Assembly (NCBI GenBank): GCA_964442285.1
Contig: CAYTZH010000014.1
Span: 1 to 64,000 of the forward strand
Direction of reading: 5' to 3'
Origin: CAYTZH01 sp964442285
GTDB lineage: Bacteria > Myxococcota_A > UBA9160 > JAFDET01
DNA length: 64,000 nt
Every line of letters starts with the position of its first letter. The first letter of the stretch is position 1. Positions 35,926 through 44,661 of the stretch are shown here, in pieces. The translations under genes were made by a program, and so were the position numbers. Under the pieces are notes generated by a model, which searched no databases, was not told where the DNA came from, and was given only the letters and a program-made list of their open reading frames with translations.

Positions 35926-36735
35926 ATGGCTACGACCGTCAAGCAGTGGATGACCGGCGATCCCGTCTCGCTCACCGCGGAGGCGTCCGCCCTCGAGGCC
36001 CTCGAGCTCATGGTGGATCGGGGCATCCGCCATCTTCCGGTGGTGGAGGACGGCGGCATCGTGATCGGCGTGCTCTCCCAGAACGACCTGCGGGCGGCGC
36101 TCCCCCTCGAGGTGGAGCGGCGCAACCGGCTCGGTGCCGAGGATCGCGGCGGGGCGCTCGAGTGGTGCGTGGGCGACCTGATGACCCACGCGCCCCTCTG
36201 CATCGGGCCCCAGGCCGACCTGGCGGAGGCCGCCGAGAAGATGGCCGGGGCGCGGGTGGGCTGTCTGCCGGTGGTCGACGAGGCGGGGCGTCTCGAGGCC
36301 ATCCTCACCGAGACCGACCTCCTGCACGCCCTCGCCACGGCGCTGTGGTCGGAGCGACTGCAGCGCGGCGAGCGCGACCGCCCGCTCGTGGAGCTCGTGA
36401 ACGCCCTGCGCAGCGAACGCGACCGGCTGCTCGCCGAGCTCGCGCGGCACCGCCGCAGCGAGGAGGAGCTGGCGAGCACCCTCCTCGACGAGCCCCTCGA
36501 TCAGGCCGAGGAGGCCTCCGACCGGAGCGAAATCCTCGCCCTGGACCGGCTGGACGACCGGGCCCGACGCCGGGTGGAGGCCATCGAGCACGCCCTGAAG
36601 CGGGCCGAGGCGGGCCGCCTCAGCGTCTGCGACCAGTGCGAGGGGGGGATCCCCATGCCGCGGCTTCGAGCGCTCCCCGGCACCACCGTGTGCGTCGCGT
36701 GTGCGCGGGAGGCCGAGGCCCGGCTGCATCGCTGA
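35926..36735 (+). CDS. CBS-domain pair fused to DksA/TraR-type zinc finger
   Basis: 269 residues. Residues 1-60 and about 80-150 are two CBS motifs (VKQWMTGDPVSLTAEASALEAL, HLPVVEDGGIVIGVLS; VGDLMTHAPLCIGPQA, CLPVVDEAGRLEAI), which bind adenylates. Residues about 160-225 are a helical linker. Residues about 228-262 are a DksA/TraR C4 zinc finger: CDQC and CVAC around GGIPMPRLRALPGTT. DksA-type proteins act on RNA polymerase with ppGpp, so this fusion may link nucleotide levels to transcription; that is inference. AGAGG lies before the ATG and a sigma-54 promoter just upstream. Confidence 0.9.
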   Translation: MATTVKQWMTGDPVSLTAEASALEALELMVDRGIRHLPVVEDGGIVIGVLSQNDLRAALPLEVERRNRLGAEDRGGALEWCVGDLMTHAPLCIGPQADLAEAAEKMAGARVGCLPVVDEAGRLEAILTETDLLHALATALWSERLQRGERDRPLVELVNALRSERDRLLAELARHRRSEEELASTLLDEPLDQAEEASDRSEILALDRLDDRARRRVEAIEHALKRAEAGRLSVCDQCEGGIPMPRLRALPGTTVCVACAREAEARLHR

Positions 36736-36754
36736 GCCGCGCACGGGGCCAGCG

Positions 36755-38347
36755 CTAGGGCCCCCCGCTCGCGCCGGTCGGCGCCTCCGGCTCGGCGTCC
36801 GGCCGCAGGGCGCCCCGGGACTGGGCCTCGCTGCGGAGCGCCTCCAGGAGCTTCGGCGACGGCTTCCCCGTCACCGGCAGCCCCTGGGCCGACTCGAAGC
36901 TCCGGATCGCCTTCCGGGTGCGGCTGCCGATCACGCCGTCGATCTCGCCGATGCCGTAGCCCAGGGCCACCAGGGCCTCCTGGGTGTCGAGCTTGAGCAG
37001 GATCTCGGCCCGCTCCGCCTCGTAGCCGATGAAGCCCTCCCCGAAGCGGGCCGAGGCGGGCCGCGCGCCCGGCGGCGTGGGCTTCGGGGGGTGCTGCGCC
37101 AGCAGCATCCCGTGCACGGCCCGTGCGAGGTCGCGGTGGTCCTGGGCCGAGTTCTTGCGCAGCACGTTCGAGAGCACCGTCACCAGGTACAGGAGGCGGT
37201 CCTGGCCGGCGGGCGTCTCGATGACCGCCGCGGAGTTCATGTAGTTGCGCTTGTTGCCGTGGTACTTCCTGCACTGGAAGCCCTCCTCGGGCTCGCAGCT
37301 GTAGAGGGAGCCGGACTTGAAGTACACCGCCGACTGTCTTAACACCCCGGAGGAGCCGTAGCGGATGCGACGCTCGGTGATGTACATGAGCCGCTTGATC
37401 TCGCGACTCGAGAAGGCGTCCACCAGCTCGCCCTTCTCCATCTTCAGGAGGAAGTGCAGCAGCTCGCGGGGGGTCGCGTAGCTGGAGGTACCGTCCACCC
37501 GACGCTTGCCCTGGTGGGTGAAGAAGCTCCCCTGCCGCAACGCCTCGAGGTCGAGCCCGTTGCGGGTCACGGGCTCGGTGATCGCCTTCACGAACAGCGC
37601 CGAGCGCTCCTTGCGCGGAGTCTCGGAGAAGAAGCGGGCCTCCTCCTCGGCCGAGACGGGGTATGCGGCGCCGTAGTGGGCCAGGAGGATCAGGTGCTTC
37701 TGGAGCATGCCCGCCGCCGAGTTGGAGCTGGGCGACATCATCCAGTCGAGGTAGGTGAAGAGCGAGGCGGTGTCGCCCTGCTGGATCGGGCGCCGGACGA
37801 GATTGCGGGTCGTCGGATCGAAGAGGCGCACCGTGTGGTGGTCGTAGACGCTGAACACGTCGGCGGTGATCGTGGCCTCGCGCAGCACCCGCAGCCGGGC
37901 GTCGATGTCGTCGGGGTGCGCGTCGGCCAGGGCCTGGAAGATCGCCAGCGCCACCAGCAGCTTGCCCACGCTGCCCGGGTTCTGGCGCGTGCTGCCCTTC
38001 CACTCCGCGTAGCGGGGTCGCTCGAGGTCCGAGAGGTCGAGCAAGGCCATGCCGTAGCGGTCGGCCTCGGGGCCGAGCAGCGCCCGCAGCCGCGCGGTGA
38101 GCTCCGGGTCGGCCTCGGGGATCTCGAGATCCGGCCGATCGGCGAGGCGGATGTCCACCTGCGCGAGCGGCAGGAGCTCGCCGGCGGGGCGCTTGCGGCC
38201 GGGGAGCTCGCCCTCCTGCACCCAGCGTTGGTGGAGCAGGCGGGAGATGCCCGTGTGCTCGTAGCCGTCCAGGGGATAGGCCGCGGCGAGGCACGGCACG
38301 CACAGAGGCAGCAGGAAAGCGGCAAACCCGCGGAAGAACGCCATCAT
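36755..38347 (-). CDS. PBP-like serine hydrolase with peptidoglycan-binding domain
   Basis: 530 residues. A signal peptide is at about 1-23 (FRGFAAFLLPLCVPCLAAAY). The catalytic part resembles class A beta-lactamase/DD-peptidase folds: SxxK is S126-V-G-K129 (QNPGSVGKLLVALAIF), the SxN motif is in SPSSNSAAG and the KTG-like motif is KSG in VYFKSGSLY. The C-terminus (about 450-505) is a PG_binding_1 domain (ALVALGYGIGEIDGVIGSRT). It probably acts on cell-wall peptides in the periplasm. ATG 38347 is followed by a second Met; no good ribosome site is seen. It is divergent from the MmyB-like regulator. Confidence 0.85.
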   Translation of the reverse strand: MMAFFRGFAAFLLPLCVPCLAAAYPLDGYEHTGISRLLHQRWVQEGELPGRKRPAGELLPLAQVDIRLADRPDLEIPEADPELTARLRALLGPEADRYGMALLDLSDLERPRYAEWKGSTRQNPGSVGKLLVALAIFQALADAHPDDIDARLRVLREATITADVFSVYDHHTVRLFDPTTRNLVRRPIQQGDTASLFTYLDWMMSPSSNSAAGMLQKHLILLAHYGAAYPVSAEEEARFFSETPRKERSALFVKAITEPVTRNGLDLEALRQGSFFTHQGKRRVDGTSSYATPRELLHFLLKMEKGELVDAFSSREIKRLMYITERRIRYGSSGVLRQSAVYFKSGSLYSCEPEEGFQCRKYHGNKRNYMNSAAVIETPAGQDRLLYLVTVLSNVLRKNSAQDHRDLARAVHGMLLAQHPPKPTPPGARPASARFGEGFIGYEAERAEILLKLDTQEALVALGYGIGEIDGVIGSRTRKAIRSFESAQGLPVTGKPSPKLLEALRSEAQSRGALRPDAEPEAPTGASGGP

Positions 38348-38477
38348 GATGCGGCAGGGTAGCAGTGAGCCCGGCCGGCGGACGCCCGCCCGCACCTCGG
38401 CCATTACCTACCAGGGAATGGATCTGTTTACGTGTCGGGCCATCCTGTGGCAGGCTCCCGTCCCTGGAGGTCGCCCC

Positions 38478-39293
38478 ATGGCCGCCCGTACCCGCCCGCC
38501 CTTCGGCACGCTGCTGCGGCAGCTCCGGCAGCGACGCGGCTGCAGCCAGCTGGCCCTCTCCACCGAGGCCGGGATCTCGACCCGCCACCTGAGCTTCGTG
38601 GAGACGGGCCGCTCCCGGCCCAGTCGCGAGATGGTGCTGCGCCTGGCCGCCACGCTGGAGCTGCCCCTCCGCGACTGCAATGCACTTCTCACCGCGGCGG
38701 GCTTCGCCGCCGCCTGGAGCGAGACGGATCTGGACCAGCCGGAGATGGGGCCCCTGCTCCGCATGCTGCGCTTCCTGCTGCGCCAGCTCGATCCCTACCC
38801 CGCCTTCCTGATCGACCGCTGCTACCGGGTGCTCGACGCCAACGCGGCCGGCGGCCGGACCTTCGGCCTGCTGGGCAACGAGGCGCCGGTCTGGCGGGAG
38901 CAGCCCGCGAACCTGCTCCGCCTGACCCTGCACCCGGACGGGCTGCGGCCCCACATCGTGAACTGGGCGCAGGTTGCCGGCGCGCTGGTCGGCCGCCTGC
39001 ACCGAGACGTCGCCATGGCCGGCGAGGACAGCGAGGTGGCCCGGCTGCGCGGCGAGCTCCTCGCCCTGCCGGATCTTCCCGACGCCTTCCAGTTTCCCGA
39101 TCTCGAGGAGCCGGCGCTCCCGGTGCTGCCCCTGCACATCAAGATGGGAGAGCTCGAGCTGCGCCTGTTCTCCACCCTCACCAGCGTGGGGACGCCCCAG
39201 GACGTCACCGCCCAGGAGCTCCACGTGGAGGCCTTCATGGCCGCGGACGCCGCCTCCGAGACGCTGCTGCGGGCCCTGGCCGGCGGTAGCTAG
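38478..39293 (+). CDS. XRE/MmyB-like transcriptional regulator
   Basis: 271 residues. Residues 8-70 are an XRE helix-turn-helix (LLRQLRQRRGCSQLALSTEAGISTRHLSFVETGRSRPSR in pieces). Residues about 110-265 are the MmyB-like ligand-binding domain (DPYPAFLIDRCYRVLDANAA, ANLLRLTLHPDGLRP), proposed in other bacteria to bind fatty acids or related ligands. GGAGGT stands before the ATG at 38478. It is convergent with the DUF2834-like membrane gene, whose stop overlaps its own by four bases; that gene is a plausible but unproven partner. Confidence 0.93.
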   Translation: MAARTRPPFGTLLRQLRQRRGCSQLALSTEAGISTRHLSFVETGRSRPSREMVLRLAATLELPLRDCNALLTAAGFAAAWSETDLDQPEMGPLLRMLRFLLRQLDPYPAFLIDRCYRVLDANAAGGRTFGLLGNEAPVWREQPANLLRLTLHPDGLRPHIVNWAQVAGALVGRLHRDVAMAGEDSEVARLRGELLALPDLPDAFQFPDLEEPALPVLPLHIKMGELELRLFSTLTSVGTPQDVTAQELHVEAFMAADAASETLLRALAGGS

Positions 39294-39610
39294 GCCGGGG
39301 CGAGCCCGGCCGCGCGGCGGCGCAGCGACGCCTCCCGGTGGATCAGGTAGGCCAGGGGCCCCGCCACGCCGATCGCGAGCGTGACGGCCACGTACGGCAG
39401 GAGTGGCGTGCGTGAGCTGCGGGCGTCGGCCGCCATCCAGAGCAGGACGAGGCCGAGGGCGATGAAGAGGTCCATGCCCATCAGCACGGTCGAGGGACTG
39501 CTCAACGCCTCGGCGTAGAAGCCGCCGAAGCCGGCGGTGGCCAGCACGTAGCCGGTCTGGGCCAGGAAGGGAATCAGCAGGGCCAGGTAGATCCACTGTC
39601 GTGCGGTCAT
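39290..39610 (-). CDS. Small membrane protein, DUF2834-like
   Basis: 106 residues with three membrane spans: about 7-26 (IYLALLIPFLAQTGYVLA), about 43-60 (VLMGMDLFIALGLVLLWM) and about 70-90 (PYVAVTLAIGVAGPLAYLI). The pattern is like DUF2834 proteins. GGAGGACCCG precedes the ATG. Function unknown. It lies tail to tail with the MmyB-like regulator and head to head with the sulfatase-like gene. Confidence 0.75.
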   Translation of the reverse strand: MTARQWIYLALLIPFLAQTGYVLATAGFGGFYAEALSSPSTVLMGMDLFIALGLVLLWMAADARSSRTPLLPYVAVTLAIGVAGPLAYLIHREASLRRRAAGLAPA

Positions 39611-39715
39611 CGGGTCCTCCGTGGGGTGGCGCGGGGACAGGCTACGGAGCGACCGGCCCGGCTTCCATTCCCCGGCAGGTCAAGTCGGCGGGCCGGCTGG
39701 GCTAGGCTCGCCGCG

Positions 39716-41782
39716 GTGCCGGCCCGGACCCCGACGATCCGCTTCGCGCGCCTGCTGCTGGTGGCCGGGGCGGCGCTCTGGACGCTGGACGTGCTGGTCT
39801 CGCTGGCCGTGCCGGGCGCGCTCCTCGGCCCGGGGCCGCCACTGGAGGCCCGCGCCCGCGACTTCGCCGGCCTCGCTGTGGCCGCGCTGCCCCTCGCCCT
39901 GCTCCTGAGCCTCGCGGCGCTGGCCGGCGGTCCCGTCGTCGCGCGCCTCCTGCGCAGCGAGGACGCGGCGGGCGTCTCCGTCGCCCTGCTCGGGGGCGCC
40001 CTGGCCGGCCTCGGCGCCGGGCTCGGGCTCTACGGGCTCTCCGCGTCGTCGCTCGTCCCCCTGGCCGTCACCTTGGCCGCGGTGGGCCTGTGCGTCTTCG
40101 CGGGCGTGCGCGGGCTGCAGCGCCTCGGGAAGCCGGACGCTTCGCTGCTCGCAACCCAGCAGTTCGCCGCCCTTCCGGCCGTGCTGGCGGCCGCCGGCGC
40201 GGAGGCCCTGCAGAGCGGGCGCGGCGCCGCGGTCGGCGTCGCCCTGCTGGCGTGCGTCGCGCTGGCGGTCAGCGTGCGCGGGGGACTGTCGCGAAGAGGA
40301 ACGCGGGCGACGGTGGCCGCGCCCCCGCTGCTCGCGCTCGCGTGCGCCGCGGCGCTGGTGGTCTCGGGCGGCCGCCCGCCGGCGCTCCCCCCGCTCCCGC
40401 CCACGCCCGGGCCCGCACGCCTGGCGACCGCACCCCCGATCGTGCTCGTCGTGCTCGACACGGTGCGCGCGGACCACCTGGCCCTCTACGGCTACGCGCG
40501 CGACACCATGCCGGCGCTCGGCGCCTGGGCCCGCGACGCGCTGGTCGTGAAGCGGGCCGTCTCGCCGGGCGGCTGGACGTCGCCCTCCCACGCCTCGCTC
40601 TTCAGCGGGCGCAGCGTGTCGGGACACGGCATCCACTACGCCGGGCCCCGGCCGGCGGGGGGCCCGCTGCTCCGGACCCGCGCCCGCGAGGGCATCGACT
40701 GGCTCCCGGCGCGCCTGCGCGCCGCCGGCTACCGCACCGTCGGAGTCAGCGCCAACGCCCTGGCGGTGCCGGACGAGGTCGAGGGCTTCGAGCGGGTGGT
40801 CGTCCCCCGCCGCGAGGCCTGGAACGGGGCCACCCTGGCCGGGCTCGGCCACCGGCTGCCCTTCCCCACCCGACCCTGGAGCGAGGCCCTGCGCTGGCGC
40901 GTCCCCTACCTCGACGCCGAGGGCGTGGTGGACCTCGCCATCGGCCTGGGCGAGCGGGCCCGCGCCGACGGACGCCCGCTCTTCCTCTTCGTCAACCTGC
41001 TCGACGCCCACTCGCCCTACAACCCGCCGCCCTGGGCCCTCCACGAGCTCGGGCTCGCGCCCTCGCGCCTCTTCGACCGCTACGACCACCACCTGGCCCT
41101 GAACGCGGGCTGGACCTCGCTGCCCGAAGGCCGCGCGGCCGTGCTGCGCGATCTCTACGACGGCGAGCTGCGCTTCCTCGACCGCCACCTGGCGCGGCTG
41201 CTGGCCTGGACCCGCGAGCGCCTGGGCGACGAAGCGGTGGTGGTGGTGACCTCCGACCACGGCGAGGAGCTCGGCGAGGAGGGGCGCGTGGGCCACGAGT
41301 ACGGCCTGGCCCAGCGAATCATCCACGTGCCGCTGCTGCTGCGCGCGCCCGGCGTGGCGCCGGGCGTCGTCGAAGGGCCCGTGAGCACGCGACACCTCTA
41401 TGCGTTCCTGGGTCGGCTCGCCGCGGGGGGCGGGGCGGACCTGGCGCTGCTCGCCGCCGGGACCGGTCCCGTGCTGTCGGAGCGCTATCCCTCGGGCTAC
41501 TACGCGGAGCTCCTCGGGCCCGAGCACCTGCGGGCCTGGGTGGCCCTCGTCGATCGCGAGCTCAAGGTGCTGGGCCCGTCGGCGGCGGGCCCGCAGGCGA
41601 TCCCCCTGGACCCCGACACCTTCGCGGAACGCCCCGACGGGGCGTCCGGCCCCGCCGCCGACGCCCTCGCCGCCCGGATCGACGCCCACTGGCGGGAGGA
41701 GCGGGACCGCCGCGCGTCCGCGGTCCGCGCACCGGACCCCGAGGAGCTCGAGCGCCTGCGCGCCCTCGGCTACGTCGACTGA
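39716..41782 (+). CDS. Membrane-anchored sulfatase-like hydrolase
   Basis: 688 residues. About seven membrane spans fill the first 250 residues. The rest is a sulfatase/alkaline phosphatase-fold domain: metal site IVLVVLDTVRADHLALYGY, LFVNLLDAHSPYNPP, VVVTSDHGEELGEEG and GHEYGL. The usual formylglycine motif C/S-x-P-x-R is not there; GGWTSPSHASLFSG has T-S-P-S-H instead, as in many large membrane sulfatase-like proteins and in phosphoethanolamine-type enzymes with Thr nucleophiles. The reaction may thus be phosphoester or phospholipid head-group transfer. GTG 39716 is the chosen start. Confidence 0.85.
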   Translation: MPARTPTIRFARLLLVAGAALWTLDVLVSLAVPGALLGPGPPLEARARDFAGLAVAALPLALLLSLAALAGGPVVARLLRSEDAAGVSVALLGGALAGLGAGLGLYGLSASSLVPLAVTLAAVGLCVFAGVRGLQRLGKPDASLLATQQFAALPAVLAAAGAEALQSGRGAAVGVALLACVALAVSVRGGLSRRGTRATVAAPPLLALACAAALVVSGGRPPALPPLPPTPGPARLATAPPIVLVVLDTVRADHLALYGYARDTMPALGAWARDALVVKRAVSPGGWTSPSHASLFSGRSVSGHGIHYAGPRPAGGPLLRTRAREGIDWLPARLRAAGYRTVGVSANALAVPDEVEGFERVVVPRREAWNGATLAGLGHRLPFPTRPWSEALRWRVPYLDAEGVVDLAIGLGERARADGRPLFLFVNLLDAHSPYNPPPWALHELGLAPSRLFDRYDHHLALNAGWTSLPEGRAAVLRDLYDGELRFLDRHLARLLAWTRERLGDEAVVVVTSDHGEELGEEGRVGHEYGLAQRIIHVPLLLRAPGVAPGVVEGPVSTRHLYAFLGRLAAGGGADLALLAAGTGPVLSERYPSGYYAELLGPEHLRAWVALVDRELKVLGPSAAGPQAIPLDPDTFAERPDGASGPAADALAARIDAHWREERDRRASAVRAPDPEELERLRALGYVD

Positions 41783-41808
41783 GCTAGGTCGATTGAGCGG
41801 CTTCCATC

Positions 41809-44448
41809 TCAGCCGGCGCCGGCCGGGCTGGCCGACTCGGCCTGCTGCGCCGGCTCCCCGGAGGCCTCGAGCGGGGGCTCGGTGAAGCCCAGCGCCACCG
41901 GCACCAGCACCAGCGTACACAGCAGGGTGACCGCCACGGCGATCATCAGCAGGAGGCCCATGCTCGCCGTGCCCCGGTGCTCCGAGAGCGCCAGGCTGCC
42001 GAACGAGGCCACCGTGGTGAGGCCGCTGAAGAGGACGGCGCGCGCCGTGGTGGTGTCGTAGATGCTCTCGAAGCCCGCGCGGCGCCGCAGCCGTCGCAGG
42101 GCCAGGTGGATCCCGCTGTCCACGCCGAGCCCGATCAGCAGCGGCAGCACGATCACGTTGGCGTAGTTGTAGGGCAGGCCCAGCAGCACCCCCGCGGCCG
42201 AGGTGAGCACCCCCGCCACGACGAGGGGCGCCAGGATCACGCCCACCAGGGAGGCCTTGCGCAGGGTGATCCACAGCACGGCCGTCACGATCACCAGCGC
42301 CGTGATCGATGCCTGGAGCATGGAACGCGAGACCACGTCGCCGGCCTTCAGGACCGAGCGCGCCGGACCGGCCGGGTTGGCGTCGACCGTCTCGACGGCT
42401 TCGATGAAGCGACGGCGCGCGTCGAGATCCAGGAGATCCAGCGAGGACACGATCTCCACCCGGTAGCGGCCAGCGTCGGAGAGGTAGCGGGAGCGCAGCG
42501 GGGCCGGCAGGTCCTCCACCGAGACCCAGTCGGGCCGGAGCTGGCGGCGCATGCGATCGAGCTGGAACGGCCAGAACCGGTAGAGGTCGGCCTCCACCGC
42601 GCCGGCCAGGGCCGGATTCGACGCCCGCGCGCGGCGGTAGTCGGCAAGCGCCGCGCGCAGCTCCACGCGCGCCGGCGTGGAGGCGGCGGCCAGGGCCTCC
42701 TCGAGCTTCACCGCCCCGTCGCCGGGGAGGCCCTTGCGCGGGTGCCCGGTGGCCAGGGCGGCCGCCAGCCCGGCGGTGCTCAGGTCGACCATCTCGAGGG
42801 TGATCTCCTGGTCCTCGCCCGGGAGGAAGTCGGAGAGCACGAGCGCGCGCTTCACCTCGGGCAGCGCCTCCAGGCGTCCGGCCACGGCCTCGGCCTCCTC
42901 CATGGAGTCGCGGATCAGGTGCAGCCGGTAGGGCGCGGTGCGCTGCTGGTCGAACAGGGCGTTGAAGGTCTGGACCGAGGGGCTCTCGGGATTCCGCAGT
43001 GCCATGGGATCCGCGTCGAAGCGGACCTGCGGGAGCAGCGGGAGACACAGCAGGGCGGTGGCGACGAGCCCCACCGCCAGCAGCGCGCGCAGCGGACGCC
43101 GACCAGCGCGCCGCGCCGCGAGCACCGAGCGCAGCGGATTCGGCTGGGGCGCCCCCACCAGCGCCATGAAGGCCGGCACGACCGTCGTGGCCATCGCGAA
43201 GGCCACGATCACGCCCACGCCGGAGATGATGCCGAGCTGGGCCATGCCCGCGAAGCGGGTGGGAATGAAGGCGAAGAAGGCCAGGGAGGTCGTCGTCGCG
43301 GCCAGCACCAGGGGAGCGCCGATCTCGTGCATGGCCAGCGCCAGGCCCCGACGCAGCGGAAGCCCCTGGTCCTGGCACTCCCGCAGGTGCAGTCCCAGGT
43401 GGATGACGAAGTCGATCCCCAGTCCCACCAGCAGCACCACGAAGGCCACCGACACCAGGTTCAGGGGCCCGACCAGCACGACGCTCAGGCCCGCCGTGAC
43501 GACCAGGCTGAGCACCAGCACCAGCAACGAGACGCCCACCATCGGGAACGAGCGGAAGGCCACGACCAGGAGCACGGAGACGACGACCAGCGAGACGGCG
43601 AACGAGAGCCCGATGCCCCGGGAGACGCTCTGCAGCTCCTCGAAGCGCAGCACGGGCATCCCGGTGACGCCCACCTCGACGTCGAAGGTGCCGTCGGCGC
43701 GGGCCTCCGCGATCGCGGCGCGGATCGACACCAGCGCGGCCTTGGCGGGCTGGATGGCGTCGAAGTCGAATTCGGGCGCCACGGTGATGAGGCGTCGGGC
43801 CGGCCCCTCCCCGGGTTCCGTGAACAGCGCCTGCCACGAGAAGGCCTGGGGTGTGCCGTCCATCCGGCCCCGGAGCGTCGTCGCGGTCTGCAGCAGGGCG
43901 CGGTCGAGCACGGGATCGTCGACGCCCACCCGGTCGGCGATCTTGACGCTGCGGGCCAGGCTCGAGAGGTAGGTATCGAGGCTCGGATCCGCCACCAGGT
44001 CGCCTAGCAGCGGCGCCGCCTTGTTCAGGCGGTCCAGCCGGTCGTTCAGGTCCTGCTCGGAGAGGAACAAGAGCCCGTTCTCGACGAAGAACGGATCGAC
44101 CGCCGGCGCGAAGACGTCCCGGATCGCCTCGGCGCCCTGGAGCCGCTCCACCAGTGCAGCCGAGTAGGCGTCCGCCTCGTCGAGGGTGGCGGCCTCGACG
44201 ACGACGAGGATGGCGTTCTTGAGGTTCGGGAACTCGCGGTCGAAGCGCTGCTCGGCCTGCCGGAACGGCTCGTCGTTGGAGATCATCTCCCGGGTGTCGG
44301 TGTTGACCGAGAGGCCCCCGGCCGCCACGGCCGCACACACGGCACCGCTGGCGATGACCCCGGCCAGGACCGTGCGCGGACGCCGCCGCACGAGCTCGAC
44401 CCAGCGCCAGAGCAGGCGCTCCAGCATCCTCAACCGGGTTTCGGTCAC
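41809..44448 (-). CDS. MMPL/RND transporter, HpnN-like
   Basis: About 879 residues. An RND-type lipid or hydrophobe exporter in the inner membrane, with 12 spans in two blocks: TM1 near the start, a periplasmic loop with LNDRLDRLNKAAPLLGDLV, then five spans (FAVSLVVVSVLLVVAFRS, LLVGLGIDFVIHLGLHL), repeated in the second half (ALVIVTAVLWITLRKASLVG, LPLLIGLGVDSGIHLAL). It resembles hopanoid-type HpnN and MMPL proteins. GTG 44448 has a G-run upstream; an ATG at 44427 is also possible but has no ribosome site. No hopanoid genes are nearby, so the substrate is open; DUF1302-like proteins often go with such transporters. Confidence 0.9.
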   Translation of the reverse strand: MTETRLRMLERLLWRWVELVRRRPRTVLAGVIASGAVCAAVAAGGLSVNTDTREMISNDEPFRQAEQRFDREFPNLKNAILVVVEAATLDEADAYSAALVERLQGAEAIRDVFAPAVDPFFVENGLLFLSEQDLNDRLDRLNKAAPLLGDLVADPSLDTYLSSLARSVKIADRVGVDDPVLDRALLQTATTLRGRMDGTPQAFSWQALFTEPGEGPARRLITVAPEFDFDAIQPAKAALVSIRAAIAEARADGTFDVEVGVTGMPVLRFEELQSVSRGIGLSFAVSLVVVSVLLVVAFRSFPMVGVSLLVLVLSLVVTAGLSVVLVGPLNLVSVAFVVLLVGLGIDFVIHLGLHLRECQDQGLPLRRGLALAMHEIGAPLVLAATTTSLAFFAFIPTRFAGMAQLGIISGVGVIVAFAMATTVVPAFMALVGAPQPNPLRSVLAARRAGRRPLRALLAVGLVATALLCLPLLPQVRFDADPMALRNPESPSVQTFNALFDQQRTAPYRLHLIRDSMEEAEAVAGRLEALPEVKRALVLSDFLPGEDQEITLEMVDLSTAGLAAALATGHPRKGLPGDGAVKLEEALAAASTPARVELRAALADYRRARASNPALAGAVEADLYRFWPFQLDRMRRQLRPDWVSVEDLPAPLRSRYLSDAGRYRVEIVSSLDLLDLDARRRFIEAVETVDANPAGPARSVLKAGDVVSRSMLQASITALVIVTAVLWITLRKASLVGVILAPLVVAGVLTSAAGVLLGLPYNYANVIVLPLLIGLGVDSGIHLALRRLRRRAGFESIYDTTTARAVLFSGLTTVASFGSLALSEHRGTASMGLLLMIAVAVTLLCTLVLVPVALGFTEPPLEASGEPAQQAESASPAGAG

Positions 44449-44661
44449 GCCCCCCCCCGAAGCGACAGCGAACGCTGCCCGCCCTTTCACCTAGTCCAAA
44501 ACGGGCCTTTCCGCACGGCTCTGGGATGTCGCGCCTGGGCCGGGAGTGACACGGAGCCGCCCGCCCGAGCCACCGCCGGGCCTCCGCGTCCCGAAAAACC
44601 CTCGGGGCGGTCCTCCACCTGGGGCCTCAAACACCCGGACCGGAACGGCTTTTCCGCTCGA
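44449..44661. other. Intergenic region before the MMPL gene
   Basis: Between the amidohydrolase stop (minus strand) and the MMPL start. It has TTGGAC in a slightly AT-richer spot near 44490-44510 (on the minus strand), a candidate -35 box, and a weak cccga/tcggg hairpin near 44591-44609 that might end the amidohydrolase transcript. No gene was found. Confidence 0.3.

Noticed and set aside
39680..44338. A 1,552-codon open frame on the minus strand
   Set aside because: It is antisense to the sulfatase-like gene and out of frame with the MMPL gene; its translation is Arg/Gly/Pro-rich without domains. Long shadow frames are expected from GC-rich codon bias.
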